Part shown: piece by piece, positions 6,691 through 14,103 of the stretch
Layout: the number at the start of each line of letters is the position of its first letter
Numbering within the stretch: position 1 is the first letter of the stretch
NCBI GenBank assembly: GCA_002409285.1
Contig: DHUT01000056.1
Span: 1,641 to 19,036, forward strand
DNA length: 17,396 bases
DNA from: Firmicutes bacterium UBA5227
Lineage (GTDB): Bacteria > Bacillota > Clostridia > Tissierellales > Sedimentibacteraceae
Reading direction: 5' to 3'
Notes under the pieces: generated by a model
Database searches by the model: none
Told to the model about the DNA's origin: nothing
What the model saw: the letters and a program-made list of their open reading frames with translations, nothing else
Program-made: the position numbers and the translations under genes

Positions 6691-7977
6691 TCAATTCCTT
6701 AGATTAGCTTCCGCTATTCTTACATCGTCACGTTTCTTAACAAACATTCCAATAAAAATTAATAGTGGGGAAATTAATTGAATCAGAAAAAATCTGGATA
6801 AAACAATACTCATTTGCTGTGGATTTTGCGAAATTAAAGTTCCAAGTATGGTTATAAATATTGTTATACCAATTCGTTCAAGTGTTACATATACTCCAAG
6901 AGCTGTACCTGCACGCAGTCCGGATACTTCGGGATGTTCGAGCATAAGCACCTTCGGTGCCGGAACAATGCCTCCGTAAAATATCCCTGAAATTGCCATC
7001 ATGGCGCTAATAACAGTTACATTGTAACTTCTGTATCCTATAAAGAAACATATGGGTGCAACAAGCCCACATATGATAGCAATTTTAGGATAATGCTGCC
7101 TTCCGATTTTGGATATAACAATAGGAATCAAAATATATGCAAACATTGAAAATAAATTGTTCCATGCCGGGATTCTGCCGGAAACTGCAGTATCAATCAT
7201 CCAGCCCGGGTCTGTCTGTAAAACTAATAATCCAAACGTACCGCCTGCATATATTGACCCGAGGAAGCACATATTTGCAATAATCATCAGCCATACATAG
7301 GGTACCTTGATAATTCCCTTAACATTTTTCCATAAGCCTAAATCTTCTTTAGTAAGTATATTGGATTTAAGAGAAGCATCCTCACTCTTTCTGTCTTTAC
7401 CAAGTACAAAAAATGCAACAGCCACGACAAAACAGGCAACGCCTATCAGTGAATACAATGCCTGCCAACCGCCAATTGACTGCATTATTTTAACAGCAGA
7501 GTAATTGGCTGTTATCTGTCCTATAGGACTGGCTGCTGTCAGACATCCATTTGCTAACGGAAGCTCATCTTTATCAAACCATAATGTAATTACCTTTGTA
7601 GTTGCAGGACTATAAAACGCACTTGCAACACCAAATAAGAACATCAGTACCCAAAAAAACATAAAACCCTCAGCCTGACCCCTTAAAAAAATTAATACAG
7701 CACAAATCATAATAGAAGACCCGAGAACCTTCTTGACACTTATTTTGTCCATTGTGATACCTGCTATGAAAACAAACCAGATCATGCCGCTTGGCATCGC
7801 TCCGGCAATTGCGGTGCGCTGGGCAGTGTCCCAACCCATATCGGTCGTTATTGTTCCAAGCAAGATGTTAAAAGATTGATTACAAAAACCTAAAATGATA
7901 AAATAAAACAAACAAACAAATAATAACATAACCCACCTGAATGGGTTCTTACCTTCTGAATACTGCACCTCAGCCAT
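6691..7977 (-). CDS. MFS transporter, 12 predicted membrane segments
   Basis: A 428-residue secondary transporter of the major facilitator superfamily. Hydrophobic segments run through most of the protein, beginning near 16-40, with a hydrophilic central loop near 205-225 (GKDRKSEDAS and following) dividing it into two halves. The MFS motif A appears as AGITMDKISVKKV at 72-84, between the second and third segments. The start at 7977 has AAGGAG 9 bases upstream. As first gene of the cluster, behind a promoter with operator-like palindromes, it most likely imports the substrate of the downstream enzymes (a small organic acid or acetoin-like compound) or exports the acid end-product. The family gives no reliable substrate. 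Its leader is long, about 190 bases from the predicted transcription start. Confidence 0.88.
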   Translation of the reverse strand: MAEVQYSEGKNPFRWVMLLFVCLFYFIILGFCNQSFNILLGTITTDMGWDTAQRTAIAGAMPSGMIWFVFIAGITMDKISVKKVLGSSIMICAVLIFLRGQAEGFMFFWVLMFLFGVASAFYSPATTKVITLWFDKDELPLANGCLTAASPIGQITANYSAVKIMQSIGGWQALYSLIGVACFVVAVAFFVLGKDRKSEDASLKSNILTKEDLGLWKNVKGIIKVPYVWLMIIANMCFLGSIYAGGTFGLLVLQTDPGWMIDTAVSGRIPAWNNLFSMFAYILIPIVISKIGRQHYPKIAIICGLVAPICFFIGYRSYNVTVISAMMAISGIFYGGIVPAPKVLMLEHPEVSGLRAGTALGVYVTLERIGITIFITILGTLISQNPQQMSIVLSRFFLIQLISPLLIFIGMFVKKRDDVRIAEANLRN

Positions 7978-8134
7978 ATCATTTTTCTCCTTTTCATATT
8001 TTATCTGCCTTATGAAATACTTGAATTTCCTTACTTACCCTCCTTTTTGATGCTGTAAACGATTTCCATTAGAACTCAATATTTTACGTTATAAAATACT
8101 GTCCTAAGCAAATCTTCAGCATTTTTAATTACAC

Positions 8135-8158
8135 AACATACGTTATATATACTATGTT
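8135..8158. promoter_or_regulatory. Operator-like inverted repeat in the MFS cluster leader
   Basis: AACATA, 12 bases, TATGTT, centred about 23 bases downstream of the predicted transcription start. A second small palindrome, TACATTATGTA (8167-8177), overlaps the start site and the edge of the -10 box. The ACATA/TATGT half-sites resemble those of the inverted repeat in the gntR leader, which lies at nearly the same distance from its own start site. The inferred binder is the GntR-family protein next door. The region is A+T rich, so chance is possible. Confidence 0.4.
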
Positions 8159-8176
8159 ATACATTGTACATTATGT

Positions 8177-8205
8177 ATTATATTATAATTTATAAAATAG
8201 TGCAA
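8177..8205 (-). promoter_or_regulatory. Predicted sigma-A promoter of the MFS-buk-aldehyde dehydrogenase-ptb cluster
   Basis: Read on the minus strand, -35 TTGCAC (8200-8205), a 17-base spacer, and a perfect -10 TATAAT (8177-8182). Transcription would start near 8170. This is the best promoter candidate in the gap before the MFS gene. Confidence 0.65.
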
Positions 8206-8283
8206 TACATTTTTTTACTTCCTCTATCTGCTAAAATGTGAGGTAATAATTATTCAATATTTTTAACCAAAGTCACGGCACTT

Positions 8284-8309
8284 AAAAAACCCCATAGTTG
8301 CATGAGGTT
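8284..8309 (-). terminator. Rho-independent terminator of gntR
   Basis: On the minus strand AACCTCAT, a 6-base loop, and ATGGGGTT form an 8-bp stem with one G-U pair, running into six T. It lies 25 bases after the gntR stop, so the regulator and the MFS cluster are likely separate transcripts. Confidence 0.85.
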
Positions 8310-8334
8310 CATAAAAAGGTTTATATTTGTTTTA

Positions 8335-9051
8335 CTATAACAGTAAGTGTTTCCAATACTTATAGATATTGTCCAATGTTGGATTAATACTTTCAATGTC
8401 GCGATTTTTAATTATTTCCAATAAGAGATAACATACATTGCTGATTTCTTCAGGATTCTTCTCATTAATGGCTGCTCTTATACCTCCCAACCGTGAATAC
8501 TTGGAAATTTTCATAATAACATCATTAATCTGATACATAAATTTATTTTTGCATGCTTTGGATAGGGCTACATGAAAATCCCTGTTTGCAACATATATAG
8601 CATTCTCATCCTCAGGATAACTGTTAATTGTTTCTGCCAAAAAATCATAATGAGCCTGAAGATCCATTATATCTTTATCTCTGGCTTTTTCTACCGCAAG
8701 ATATAACGCAGTACGTAAAAATGCAAGTTTAAACTCAAGCAGCTCACTCATTGAGCCATTTTGCATTATTACCCCATACACTAAAGGATCTAACATCCTT
8801 TGACTGAATTGTTCCGCAACAAATGTTCCTTCTGAAGGACGTACCTCAAGAACACCATAAGACTCAAGAATTTTTGTAGCCTCGCGAACTGAATTTCTTC
8901 CAACACCCAGACTTTCGCTAAACTCCATTTCCGTGGGTATCTTACTTCCCGGTTTTAACTCACCAGAAATTAAAGCATCTGTAATTCTATCTATAATTAT
9001 TTTAGAAACTGAGCCTTTTTTAATTGGTTCAAGTATGTTTTTTTCATACAT
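8335..9051 (-). CDS. GntR-family transcriptional regulator, FadR subfamily (FCD domain)
   Basis: A 238-residue DNA-binding regulator. Residues 13-79 form the winged helix typical of GntR proteins, with GELKPGSKIPTEMEFSESLGV followed by the recognition-helix region GRNSVREATKILES and the wing YGVLEVRPSEGTFV. Residues of about 90-230 are all-helical and match the FCD effector domain of FadR-like regulators. Only part of the usual FCD metal site is visible: N156 and H160 in NRDFH are in place, but the two later histidines of metal-binding members are not seen (EEISNVCYLL near 201-210 and TLDNI near 225-229). The start at 9051 has AGGAGG 5-6 bases upstream. It has its own promoter, an inverted repeat in its leader, and a terminator. 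Position suggests it controls the MFS/dehydrogenase cluster and itself; such regulators usually repress and release DNA on binding an organic acid. Confidence 0.92.
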   Translation of the reverse strand: MYEKNILEPIKKGSVSKIIIDRITDALISGELKPGSKIPTEMEFSESLGVGRNSVREATKILESYGVLEVRPSEGTFVAEQFSQRMLDPLVYGVIMQNGSMSELLEFKLAFLRTALYLAVEKARDKDIMDLQAHYDFLAETINSYPEDENAIYVANRDFHVALSKACKNKFMYQINDVIMKISKYSRLGGIRAAINEKNPEEISNVCYLLLEIIKNRDIESINPTLDNIYKYWKHLLL

Positions 9052-9067
9052 AGCTACCTCCTTGAAA

Positions 9068-9100
9068 ACAAATACATATCATTTAGAAATATGTATTTGT
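9068..9100. promoter_or_regulatory. Perfect 12-bp-arm inverted repeat in the gntR leader (likely autoregulatory operator)
   Basis: ACAAATACATAT at 9068-9079 and ATATGTATTTGT at 9089-9100, separated by 9 bases. It is centred about 24 bases downstream of the predicted start site and ends 7 bases before the ribosome binding site. A roadblock or autorepression operator for the GntR protein is the simplest reading. It could also fold in mRNA and affect translation; the low GC makes it unlikely to be a terminator. Confidence 0.65.
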
Positions 9101-9114
9101 CATATGCTCTACAT

Positions 9115-9143
9115 ATTATATATTACAAATTTAGTAAATGCAA
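9115..9143 (-). promoter_or_regulatory. Predicted sigma-A promoter of gntR
   Basis: Minus strand -35 TTGCAT (9138-9143), 17-base spacer, perfect -10 TATAAT (9115-9120). The predicted start is near 9108, giving a leader of about 57 bases that contains the 33-bp inverted repeat. Confidence 0.7.
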
Positions 9144-9226
9144 TATTATTTTCGTACCGCTCTGGTTAATGCAATGTTTTATATAAGCTTTTCCTATATA
9201 TTGCCATAATTAATAAGTGTTTATTT

Positions 9227-9279
9227 ATCCCATCTACCGTATTGTCTGTTTTCAAATAAAAAAAATAATATTTTTTCGT
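9227..9279. repeat. Dispersed intergenic element, copy 2
   Basis: A 53-bp match to 3092-3145: ATCC-ATC-ACCGTATTGTCT-TTTTCAAATA is kept with three substitutions, then a run of A replaces a mixed segment, and TTTTTTCGT is kept. It starts 12 bases beyond the oppA hairpin in the direction of transcription, and about 84 bases before the gntR -35 box. On the minus strand TTGAAA, 17 bases, TGGGAT matches the promoter-like spacing of copy 1, but the -10 is poor. Confidence 0.7.
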
Positions 9280-9291
9280 GTTGCTGCATTA

Positions 9292-9340
9292 TATAACCCC
9301 GCAGATGAACATTCAAGCATTATTCATCTGCGGGGTTATA
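9292..9340 (-). terminator. Terminator-like hairpin after oppA
   Basis: Arms 9292-9309 and 9323-9340 are perfectly complementary over 18 bp, with a GC-rich centre (CCCCGCAGATG) and a 13-base loop. It lies 33 bases after the oppA stop. The sequence straight after the stem is not a clean T run (a T8 tract follows about 28 bases later), so it may act partly as an mRNA 3'-end stabiliser. No plus-strand gene exists to use it in the other direction. Confidence 0.75.
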
Positions 9341-9373
9341 AGTATTAAATATATATTTATAACGACATATATA

Positions 9374-11227
9374 TTATTTTGCTAATTCAGGCTTATCGGC
9401 CAGTAAACCGACTTTTTCCCAACGCCAGTCAGTAACCAGACCTAAATCGTAGTATGAAACTCTCTTGTTAACCACGCCCAGGGTTACTCTGTAATGAGTC
9501 GGAACAACAGGAGCCTGTTCAACCATGTTATCCTGCCAGTCATGATAAGCTTTTACCAGGTAGTCATAATCAATACCGTCTTCTCCTATAGCATCTTCAG
9601 ATGCTATTGCAGCTAAAAGCTCGTCGTTTTTATCAGAGGCAAACCTTGAATAATTAAACATTGAATTTCTTCCGTAAAAACCTGATGGGTCAGGATTGGA
9701 GCCTGTTTGCCATGCTCCCATATATATGTCAATGTCTTCATTGTCTTCTTCAACCATATCATAAAAAGCATTCATCTCTATGAGTCTTCCGTTTTGTAAT
9801 CCAACATCAAGACCAACATCTCTCCAGCACTGAATATAGAATTGTGACAATGGTTCAGCAATATCTCCTCCCGACATTGCAAGGAAGTTAATCTGCAGCT
9901 TGCTTCCGTCAGGTTTTTCTCTCATTCCATCGCCATCTACATCCTTATAACCTGCTTCATCAAGTATTTGTTTTGCTTTTTCAGGGTCATACTTATATCC
10001 TGGGGCTTGGTTGTTCCAGAACTTGCCGTGAGACGGATCTATAAGTGTGTTGGCTGTAATTCTCAAATTGTTATAGAATACTTCTGCAATCTGGTCGTTA
10101 TCCATTGCATAGGCAATAGCTCTACGCAGATTAACATCGCTCATTTTTTTATTTGGGTCTACAACAACTTCTCCAAGAGCATTATCCCACTTACCCAGCT
10201 TAAATCCAATATAACCATATACAGTTGCTACATCTGATACAATATCTATATTGTTCAGATCTTTAAATTCAGTAAAATAGTTAACATTAACATCCGGGAA
10301 AAGGTCGAAGGTTCCTGCTTTCATAGCTTCCACTACGGTATCAGAGCCTGTTCTTTTGATTACAACTTTGTCAACCTGAGGTTTTTCACCAAACCAATGT
10401 GGGTTTGGGCTATACTCAACTGACTCACCCGGTACAATATTAGAAACAACAAACGGTCCGCAAGACAGAGGTTTCAACCTTACTTGATCGCTTGATTCCA
10501 TATCCTCTACAGGAATATCTTTCAGATAGTGAGCAGGTTCGGCATTGTAAGTCATTCCTGCACCCCACATTATTCCGGGATAAAATTCCTTGAAAGTTAC
10601 TTCAAGAGTCTTATCGTCTATCCTCTTAAGACCTGAAATAGAATCTGCATCTCCATTATGATATTCCTCCATACCAACTACATTTATATAATCTGAATCA
10701 TATCTTACTCCTGTATAATCCGGGTGACCTATACATTCATACACAAATATCAGGTCATCGGATGTTACCGGCACTCCGTCCGACCAGGTCAAGTCCTTGT
10801 TAATCTTGTAGGTAGCGGTCTTTGAATCCTTATCAAATTCCACATCACAGTATCCCCCATTGGCTATTTCATAGTCGGGACCTGATATCATAAAACTGCC
10901 CAGCATTGGCTGCATTACCTGCCAGTCATTATTATCCTCATAAAGGAAGGTGTTGAATATACCCTGAAACGGAGTATCTGACACCAAAGCTACATTTAAT
11001 GTTCCACCAATAGTTTTGCCGTTTCTTTTCACCGATGTTGGATACGGCGGTGTAATAACAACTTCTTTTACCTCAGGAGTCTCTTCTTTTACCTGCTCCC
11101 CTGGTTCCTGACTTTCTGTGTTCTCGCCGTTATCTGTCGGCGGAGCATCTGCAGGCTTACCGCAGGCTGCCAGTAGCAATGATAGCACTAAAAGCAGCGG
11201 AATAAAAACTTTTTTTACTGATTTCAT
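9374..11227 (-). CDS. oppA: Peptide ABC transporter substrate-binding lipoprotein (SBP family 5, OppA/DppA-like)
   Basis: The extracellular peptide-binding protein of the importer, anchored as a lipoprotein. The N terminus has basic residues, a hydrophobic stretch, and the lipobox LAAC with the lipidated cysteine at C22. It is followed by a Pro/Glu/Thr-rich linker to about residue 60. The rest is a family 5 solute-binding protein; the TYKINKDLTWSDGVPVTSDD segment and the late AGYKDVDGDGMREKPDG segment are characteristic. The length of 617 is somewhat above the common 530-600. The start at 11227 has a GGAGG site close by. It is the last gene of the operon, 13 bases after oppC, and is followed by a strong hairpin; in many opp operons the binding protein comes first. 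Peptide length preference (Opp or Dpp type) cannot be read from the sequence. Confidence 0.93.
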   Translation of the reverse strand: MKSVKKVFIPLLLVLSLLLAACGKPADAPPTDNGENTESQEPGEQVKEETPEVKEVVITPPYPTSVKRNGKTIGGTLNVALVSDTPFQGIFNTFLYEDNNDWQVMQPMLGSFMISGPDYEIANGGYCDVEFDKDSKTATYKINKDLTWSDGVPVTSDDLIFVYECIGHPDYTGVRYDSDYINVVGMEEYHNGDADSISGLKRIDDKTLEVTFKEFYPGIMWGAGMTYNAEPAHYLKDIPVEDMESSDQVRLKPLSCGPFVVSNIVPGESVEYSPNPHWFGEKPQVDKVVIKRTGSDTVVEAMKAGTFDLFPDVNVNYFTEFKDLNNIDIVSDVATVYGYIGFKLGKWDNALGEVVVDPNKKMSDVNLRRAIAYAMDNDQIAEVFYNNLRITANTLIDPSHGKFWNNQAPGYKYDPEKAKQILDEAGYKDVDGDGMREKPDGSKLQINFLAMSGGDIAEPLSQFYIQCWRDVGLDVGLQNGRLIEMNAFYDMVEEDNEDIDIYMGAWQTGSNPDPSGFYGRNSMFNYSRFASDKNDELLAAIASEDAIGEDGIDYDYLVKAYHDWQDNMVEQAPVVPTHYRVTLGVVNKRVSYYDLGLVTDWRWEKVGLLADKPELAK

Positions 11228-11240
11228 AAAATCCTCCTTT

Positions 11241-12173
11241 TTAACCCAATCTTTGTTTAGCGTCGGACGCTCTTCTTACTGCCTGCCCGACATAATTTAT
11301 ACAAAGCATCATTACAAGTATAAGTAACGATGCAGGCAGCCAAAGCCATAATTTATCAGACATTGCTCCCGGTGTCCTTGCGTAGGAAACCAGCGTTCCC
11401 AGTGACGGAGTGGATGGCGGAAGTCCAAATCCAAGAAATGACAGACCTGTTTCAATACCTATGTTCCCTGCAAAGCTTAAAATCAGATCCACAATTATAA
11501 TAGAGCTTATATTGGGGAAAATACCGCCGAACATAATTTTCAAATCGCTTGTTCCCATAATTTTTGAAGCATTTATATAATCCCTTCTGCTCTCTGTAAG
11601 TGCCTTACTACGCACCAGCCTCGTCATCCCCACCCAGTAAAATGCAGTCATTATCAATATAAAATGCCACATGGTATAGCTTGGGATAACTACTACAAAA
11701 GTAATAATAAGCATGGTAGCAGGCAATACCTGGATGAAGTCACATATCCTCATTATAATATTATCAACCTTTCCCCCATAATATCCCACAATTAATCCTA
11801 CAACTATCCCTATGACGGAGGTAAAAATTGTAACCGCAAAGCCAATCAGCAGTGAATTTCTTCCGCCTATAAACAGCTGACCTGCAATTGACCTGCCCCC
11901 TATATCTGTTCCAAGTATGAATTCATCTCCCGGCGGAAGATATTTGTTCCTCAAATTTATTCTCATAACCTGATCTTGGTCAAGCACAGCAGATCCGATA
12001 AATATAACAGCAAAAATAATTATAAGAAGTACAAGGCAAAATGTTGCAAGCTTATCCATCTTAAATTCCTTTTTAAGAACCTGCCAGAATGTAGGGGCAT
12101 CGCTTAACGCTTTTAGCTCCTCTTCGTTAATGTCTAAAACCATAGTATCCGAATTTGTTTCTTTTCTGCTCAT
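11241..12173 (-). CDS. oppC: Peptide ABC transporter permease C
   Basis: The second membrane subunit of the importer, about 310 residues. A cytoplasmic N-terminal stretch containing FWQVLKKEFKMDKLA precedes the first hydrophobic segment, as in OppC/DppC. Five more segments make up the permease domain. The coupling (EAA-type) loop is SKIMGTSDLKIMFGGIFPN, which contacts the ATPases. I place the start at the ATG at 12171-12173, because AGGAGG is 7 bases ahead of it; the ATG two codons earlier (12177-12179) is only one base from that site. The gap to oppB is 12 bases, so translation is probably coupled. Confidence 0.93.
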   Translation of the reverse strand: MSRKETNSDTMVLDINEEELKALSDAPTFWQVLKKEFKMDKLATFCLVLLIIIFAVIFIGSAVLDQDQVMRINLRNKYLPPGDEFILGTDIGGRSIAGQLFIGGRNSLLIGFAVTIFTSVIGIVVGLIVGYYGGKVDNIIMRICDFIQVLPATMLIITFVVVIPSYTMWHFILIMTAFYWVGMTRLVRSKALTESRRDYINASKIMGTSDLKIMFGGIFPNISSIIIVDLILSFAGNIGIETGLSFLGFGLPPSTPSLGTLVSYARTPGAMSDKLWLWLPASLLILVMMLCINYVGQAVRRASDAKQRLG

Positions 12174-12185
12174 CTTCATGCCTCC

Positions 12186-13151
12186 TTATTCTATCCTGAT
12201 TCTTGGGTCAACTATCGACATGATAATATCGGACAATAGACTGCCTACAAGAGTCAGTACACCAAACAGCAGCACCAAGGCATTCATTACCGAATAATCT
12301 CTGCTGTTAATTGAGCTGATAAACAGTTCCCCCATTCCCGGATACCCAAATATGGTTTCTATGAAAATGGTGCCGCTCAGTAGTCCCGTTATGGTAAAGC
12401 CGAAGAATGCGGCTATGGGCAGTAAAGAATTTCTGAAAATGTGATGTGAATACACTTTATTTGTTGGAACACCCTTGCTTCTTGCAGTCTTTACATAATC
12501 CTGTGTCTTTGCATCTATTACTTCATTTCTCAGGTATTGTATGGTGGTGGTAGTACTAAGGATAGCGGAAGTAACAGCAGGCATTATCATATAGTGAAAA
12601 CGGCTCCCGTAATAAGCGGCTGTGCCTTTCTGAATGCCTATTTCCACAGAGCCGGTTGTTGGAACCCAGCCGAGTTTATATCCGAAAATCAAAATCATAA
12701 GAAGTGCCAGCACAAAGGAAGGTATTGCATAACTGACAAAATTATATACAATTACAGCTTTATCCAGCTTTGAATTCTGATATCTTCCGGCATATACGCC
12801 TAATGGAACTGCTATAAGGTAGGTTAAAATTAATGTAAGCAAAGAAAGCCACAGGGTATTTTGTGCTCTCTGACCTATTAAGGTTGAAACCTGCATTTTA
12901 TAGGTATATGATTTCCCGAAATCACCGTTTCCCAAAATTCTGGAAATCCAATTTTTATACTGTATAGGCCATGGGTCGTTCAGCCCTGCTTTTTCACGTA
13001 ATGCGGCAATTGCGGCAGGGTCTGTATCTCCTGTAATCAACCCTGTAAAAGGATCACCGGGCATCATCTTGCCGATGAAAAAAACTATTACACTCAGGAT
13101 AATAAGCTGAGGTATCATAATCAAGAATCTACGCAACACTGTTTTCCACAT
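12186..13151 (-). CDS. oppB: Peptide ABC transporter permease B
   Basis: The first membrane subunit, 321 residues, with an N-terminal transmembrane helix (RRFLIMIPQLIILSVIVFFI) and the MPGDPF segment typical of OppB/DppB, then five further membrane segments. The coupling loop is TARSKGVPTNKVYSHHIFRN. The start at 13151 has GGAGG about 9 bases upstream. The gene overlaps the 3' end of the ATPase F gene by 23 bases, so the two are translationally linked. With permease C it forms the channel of the importer. Confidence 0.93.
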   Translation of the reverse strand: MWKTVLRRFLIMIPQLIILSVIVFFIGKMMPGDPFTGLITGDTDPAAIAALREKAGLNDPWPIQYKNWISRILGNGDFGKSYTYKMQVSTLIGQRAQNTLWLSLLTLILTYLIAVPLGVYAGRYQNSKLDKAVIVYNFVSYAIPSFVLALLMILIFGYKLGWVPTTGSVEIGIQKGTAAYYGSRFHYMIMPAVTSAILSTTTTIQYLRNEVIDAKTQDYVKTARSKGVPTNKVYSHHIFRNSLLPIAAFFGFTITGLLSGTIFIETIFGYPGMGELFISSINSRDYSVMNALVLLFGVLTLVGSLLSDIIMSIVDPRIRIE

Positions 13152-14094
13152 TTTTTAAGTCCTCCTTACTTTTTACCGCCACAAAGTGCGTTTCAGAAAT
13201 AGGCAGTAAATCAAATACTTTTCCGTCTTTATCGTAGAATATTTTTTCATTTTTGGCATATTCTTTTTCCACTTTCATTCTGTTCAGACGTATAGTGTCT
13301 CTATTTTCAACATCTATCTCAGGTATGGCAGCAATCAGCTTTTTCGTATAAATATGCTGCGGATTGTTAAATATGTCCTGGGTAGTACCTGTTTCCACAA
13401 GCCTCCCTCTGTACATTATGTAGATATAGTCGCACATATGCTTGACAACTCCCAGGTCATGGGAGATAAACAGGTAACTGAGACTGAATTCTTCTTGTAT
13501 TTGTTTAAGAAAATTCAATATCTGAGCCTGTACAGATAAATCCAAAGCAGAAACGGGTTCATCGGCAACTATCAGCTTGGGACTCAGTGCTACAGACCTG
13601 GCGATTCCTATCCTCTGCCTTTGCCCTCCTGAAAATTCGTGTGGATATTTGTACAGGGCATCTGGTGGCATTCCTACTATATTTAAAAGATCAAGTAATT
13701 TTTTAATCTCTTCTTCCTTTGAAAGATTTTCATAATTTCTTATGGGCTCGGCTATTATGTCCCGTATTCTTTTTTTAGGATCCAGACTTGAAAGTACGTC
13801 CTGAAATATCATCTGGACTTCCTTGTTATAATCCATTTTTTTTCGTAATTTTTTGCTGTTTACCCTTTTACCGTAATAAAGTATTTCTCCGCCTGTGGGC
13901 TGCTCAAGTCCTACTATGGCCTTTCCCACAGTTGTTTTACCGGAGCCTGATTCGCCTATAAGACCATAGGTTCTTCCTTCTTCAATTTTTATGCTTACAT
14001 CATCGACCGCCTTAACATAGTCCTGTATGGTGTTAAAAAAGCCTCCCCTTATGGGGAAATGAACTTTAAGATTGTTGATTTCCAAAAAACTCAT
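13129..14094 (-). CDS. oppF: Peptide ABC transporter ATP-binding protein F
   Basis: A cytoplasmic ATPase, 321 residues. Walker A is GESGSGKT at 47-54, the Q-loop lies in MIFQD at 95-99, the signature FSGGQ is at 154-158, Walker B LIVADEP at 174-180 and the switch histidine is H212 in SHDL. All catalytic residues are present. The C-terminal oligopeptide-transporter extension follows (NNPQHIYTKKLIAAIP). The tail HFVAVKS has no cysteine where many OppF/DppF proteins have HFVAC. The start at 14094 has GGAGG 4-5 bases upstream. It lies 9 bases after the D gene and overlaps oppB. It acts with protein D as a heterodimer that powers uptake. Confidence 0.93.
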   Translation of the reverse strand: MSFLEINNLKVHFPIRGGFFNTIQDYVKAVDDVSIKIEEGRTYGLIGESGSGKTTVGKAIVGLEQPTGGEILYYGKRVNSKKLRKKMDYNKEVQMIFQDVLSSLDPKKRIRDIIAEPIRNYENLSKEEEIKKLLDLLNIVGMPPDALYKYPHEFSGGQRQRIGIARSVALSPKLIVADEPVSALDLSVQAQILNFLKQIQEEFSLSYLFISHDLGVVKHMCDYIYIMYRGRLVETGTTQDIFNNPQHIYTKKLIAAIPEIDVENRDTIRLNRMKVEKEYAKNEKIFYDKDGKVFDLLPISETHFVAVKSKEDLKNVENSVA

Positions 14095-14103
14095 AGCTCC
14101 TCC

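Larger units (their letters stand above)
7978..8334. other. Non-coding region between the MFS cluster and the gntR gene
   Basis: These 357 bases hold, read on the minus strand, the gntR terminator, a sigma-A-like promoter, operator-like palindromes and a roughly 190-base leader. An orphan ribosome-site-like AAAAAGGAGGG (8038-8048) sits in the leader, about 60 bases ahead of the MFS start, with no convincing reading frame after it. I see no RNA gene or riboswitch that I recognise. Confidence 0.6.
9052..9373. other. Non-coding region between oppA and gntR
   Basis: These 322 bases hold the hairpin after oppA, the second copy of the dispersed element, the gntR promoter and the inverted repeat in the gntR leader. 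No coding region or known RNA was recognised. Confidence 0.7.

Noticed and set aside
7880..7997. Small overlapping frame starting at the ATG at 7995-7997, ahead of the MFS start
   Set aside because: Encodes only about 35 residues in another frame, with no ribosome site at a proper distance and no family features.
8101..8220. Riboswitch or other structured RNA before the MFS gene
   Set aside because: The region is almost entirely A+T with only operator-sized palindromes; no known riboswitch core could be identified.
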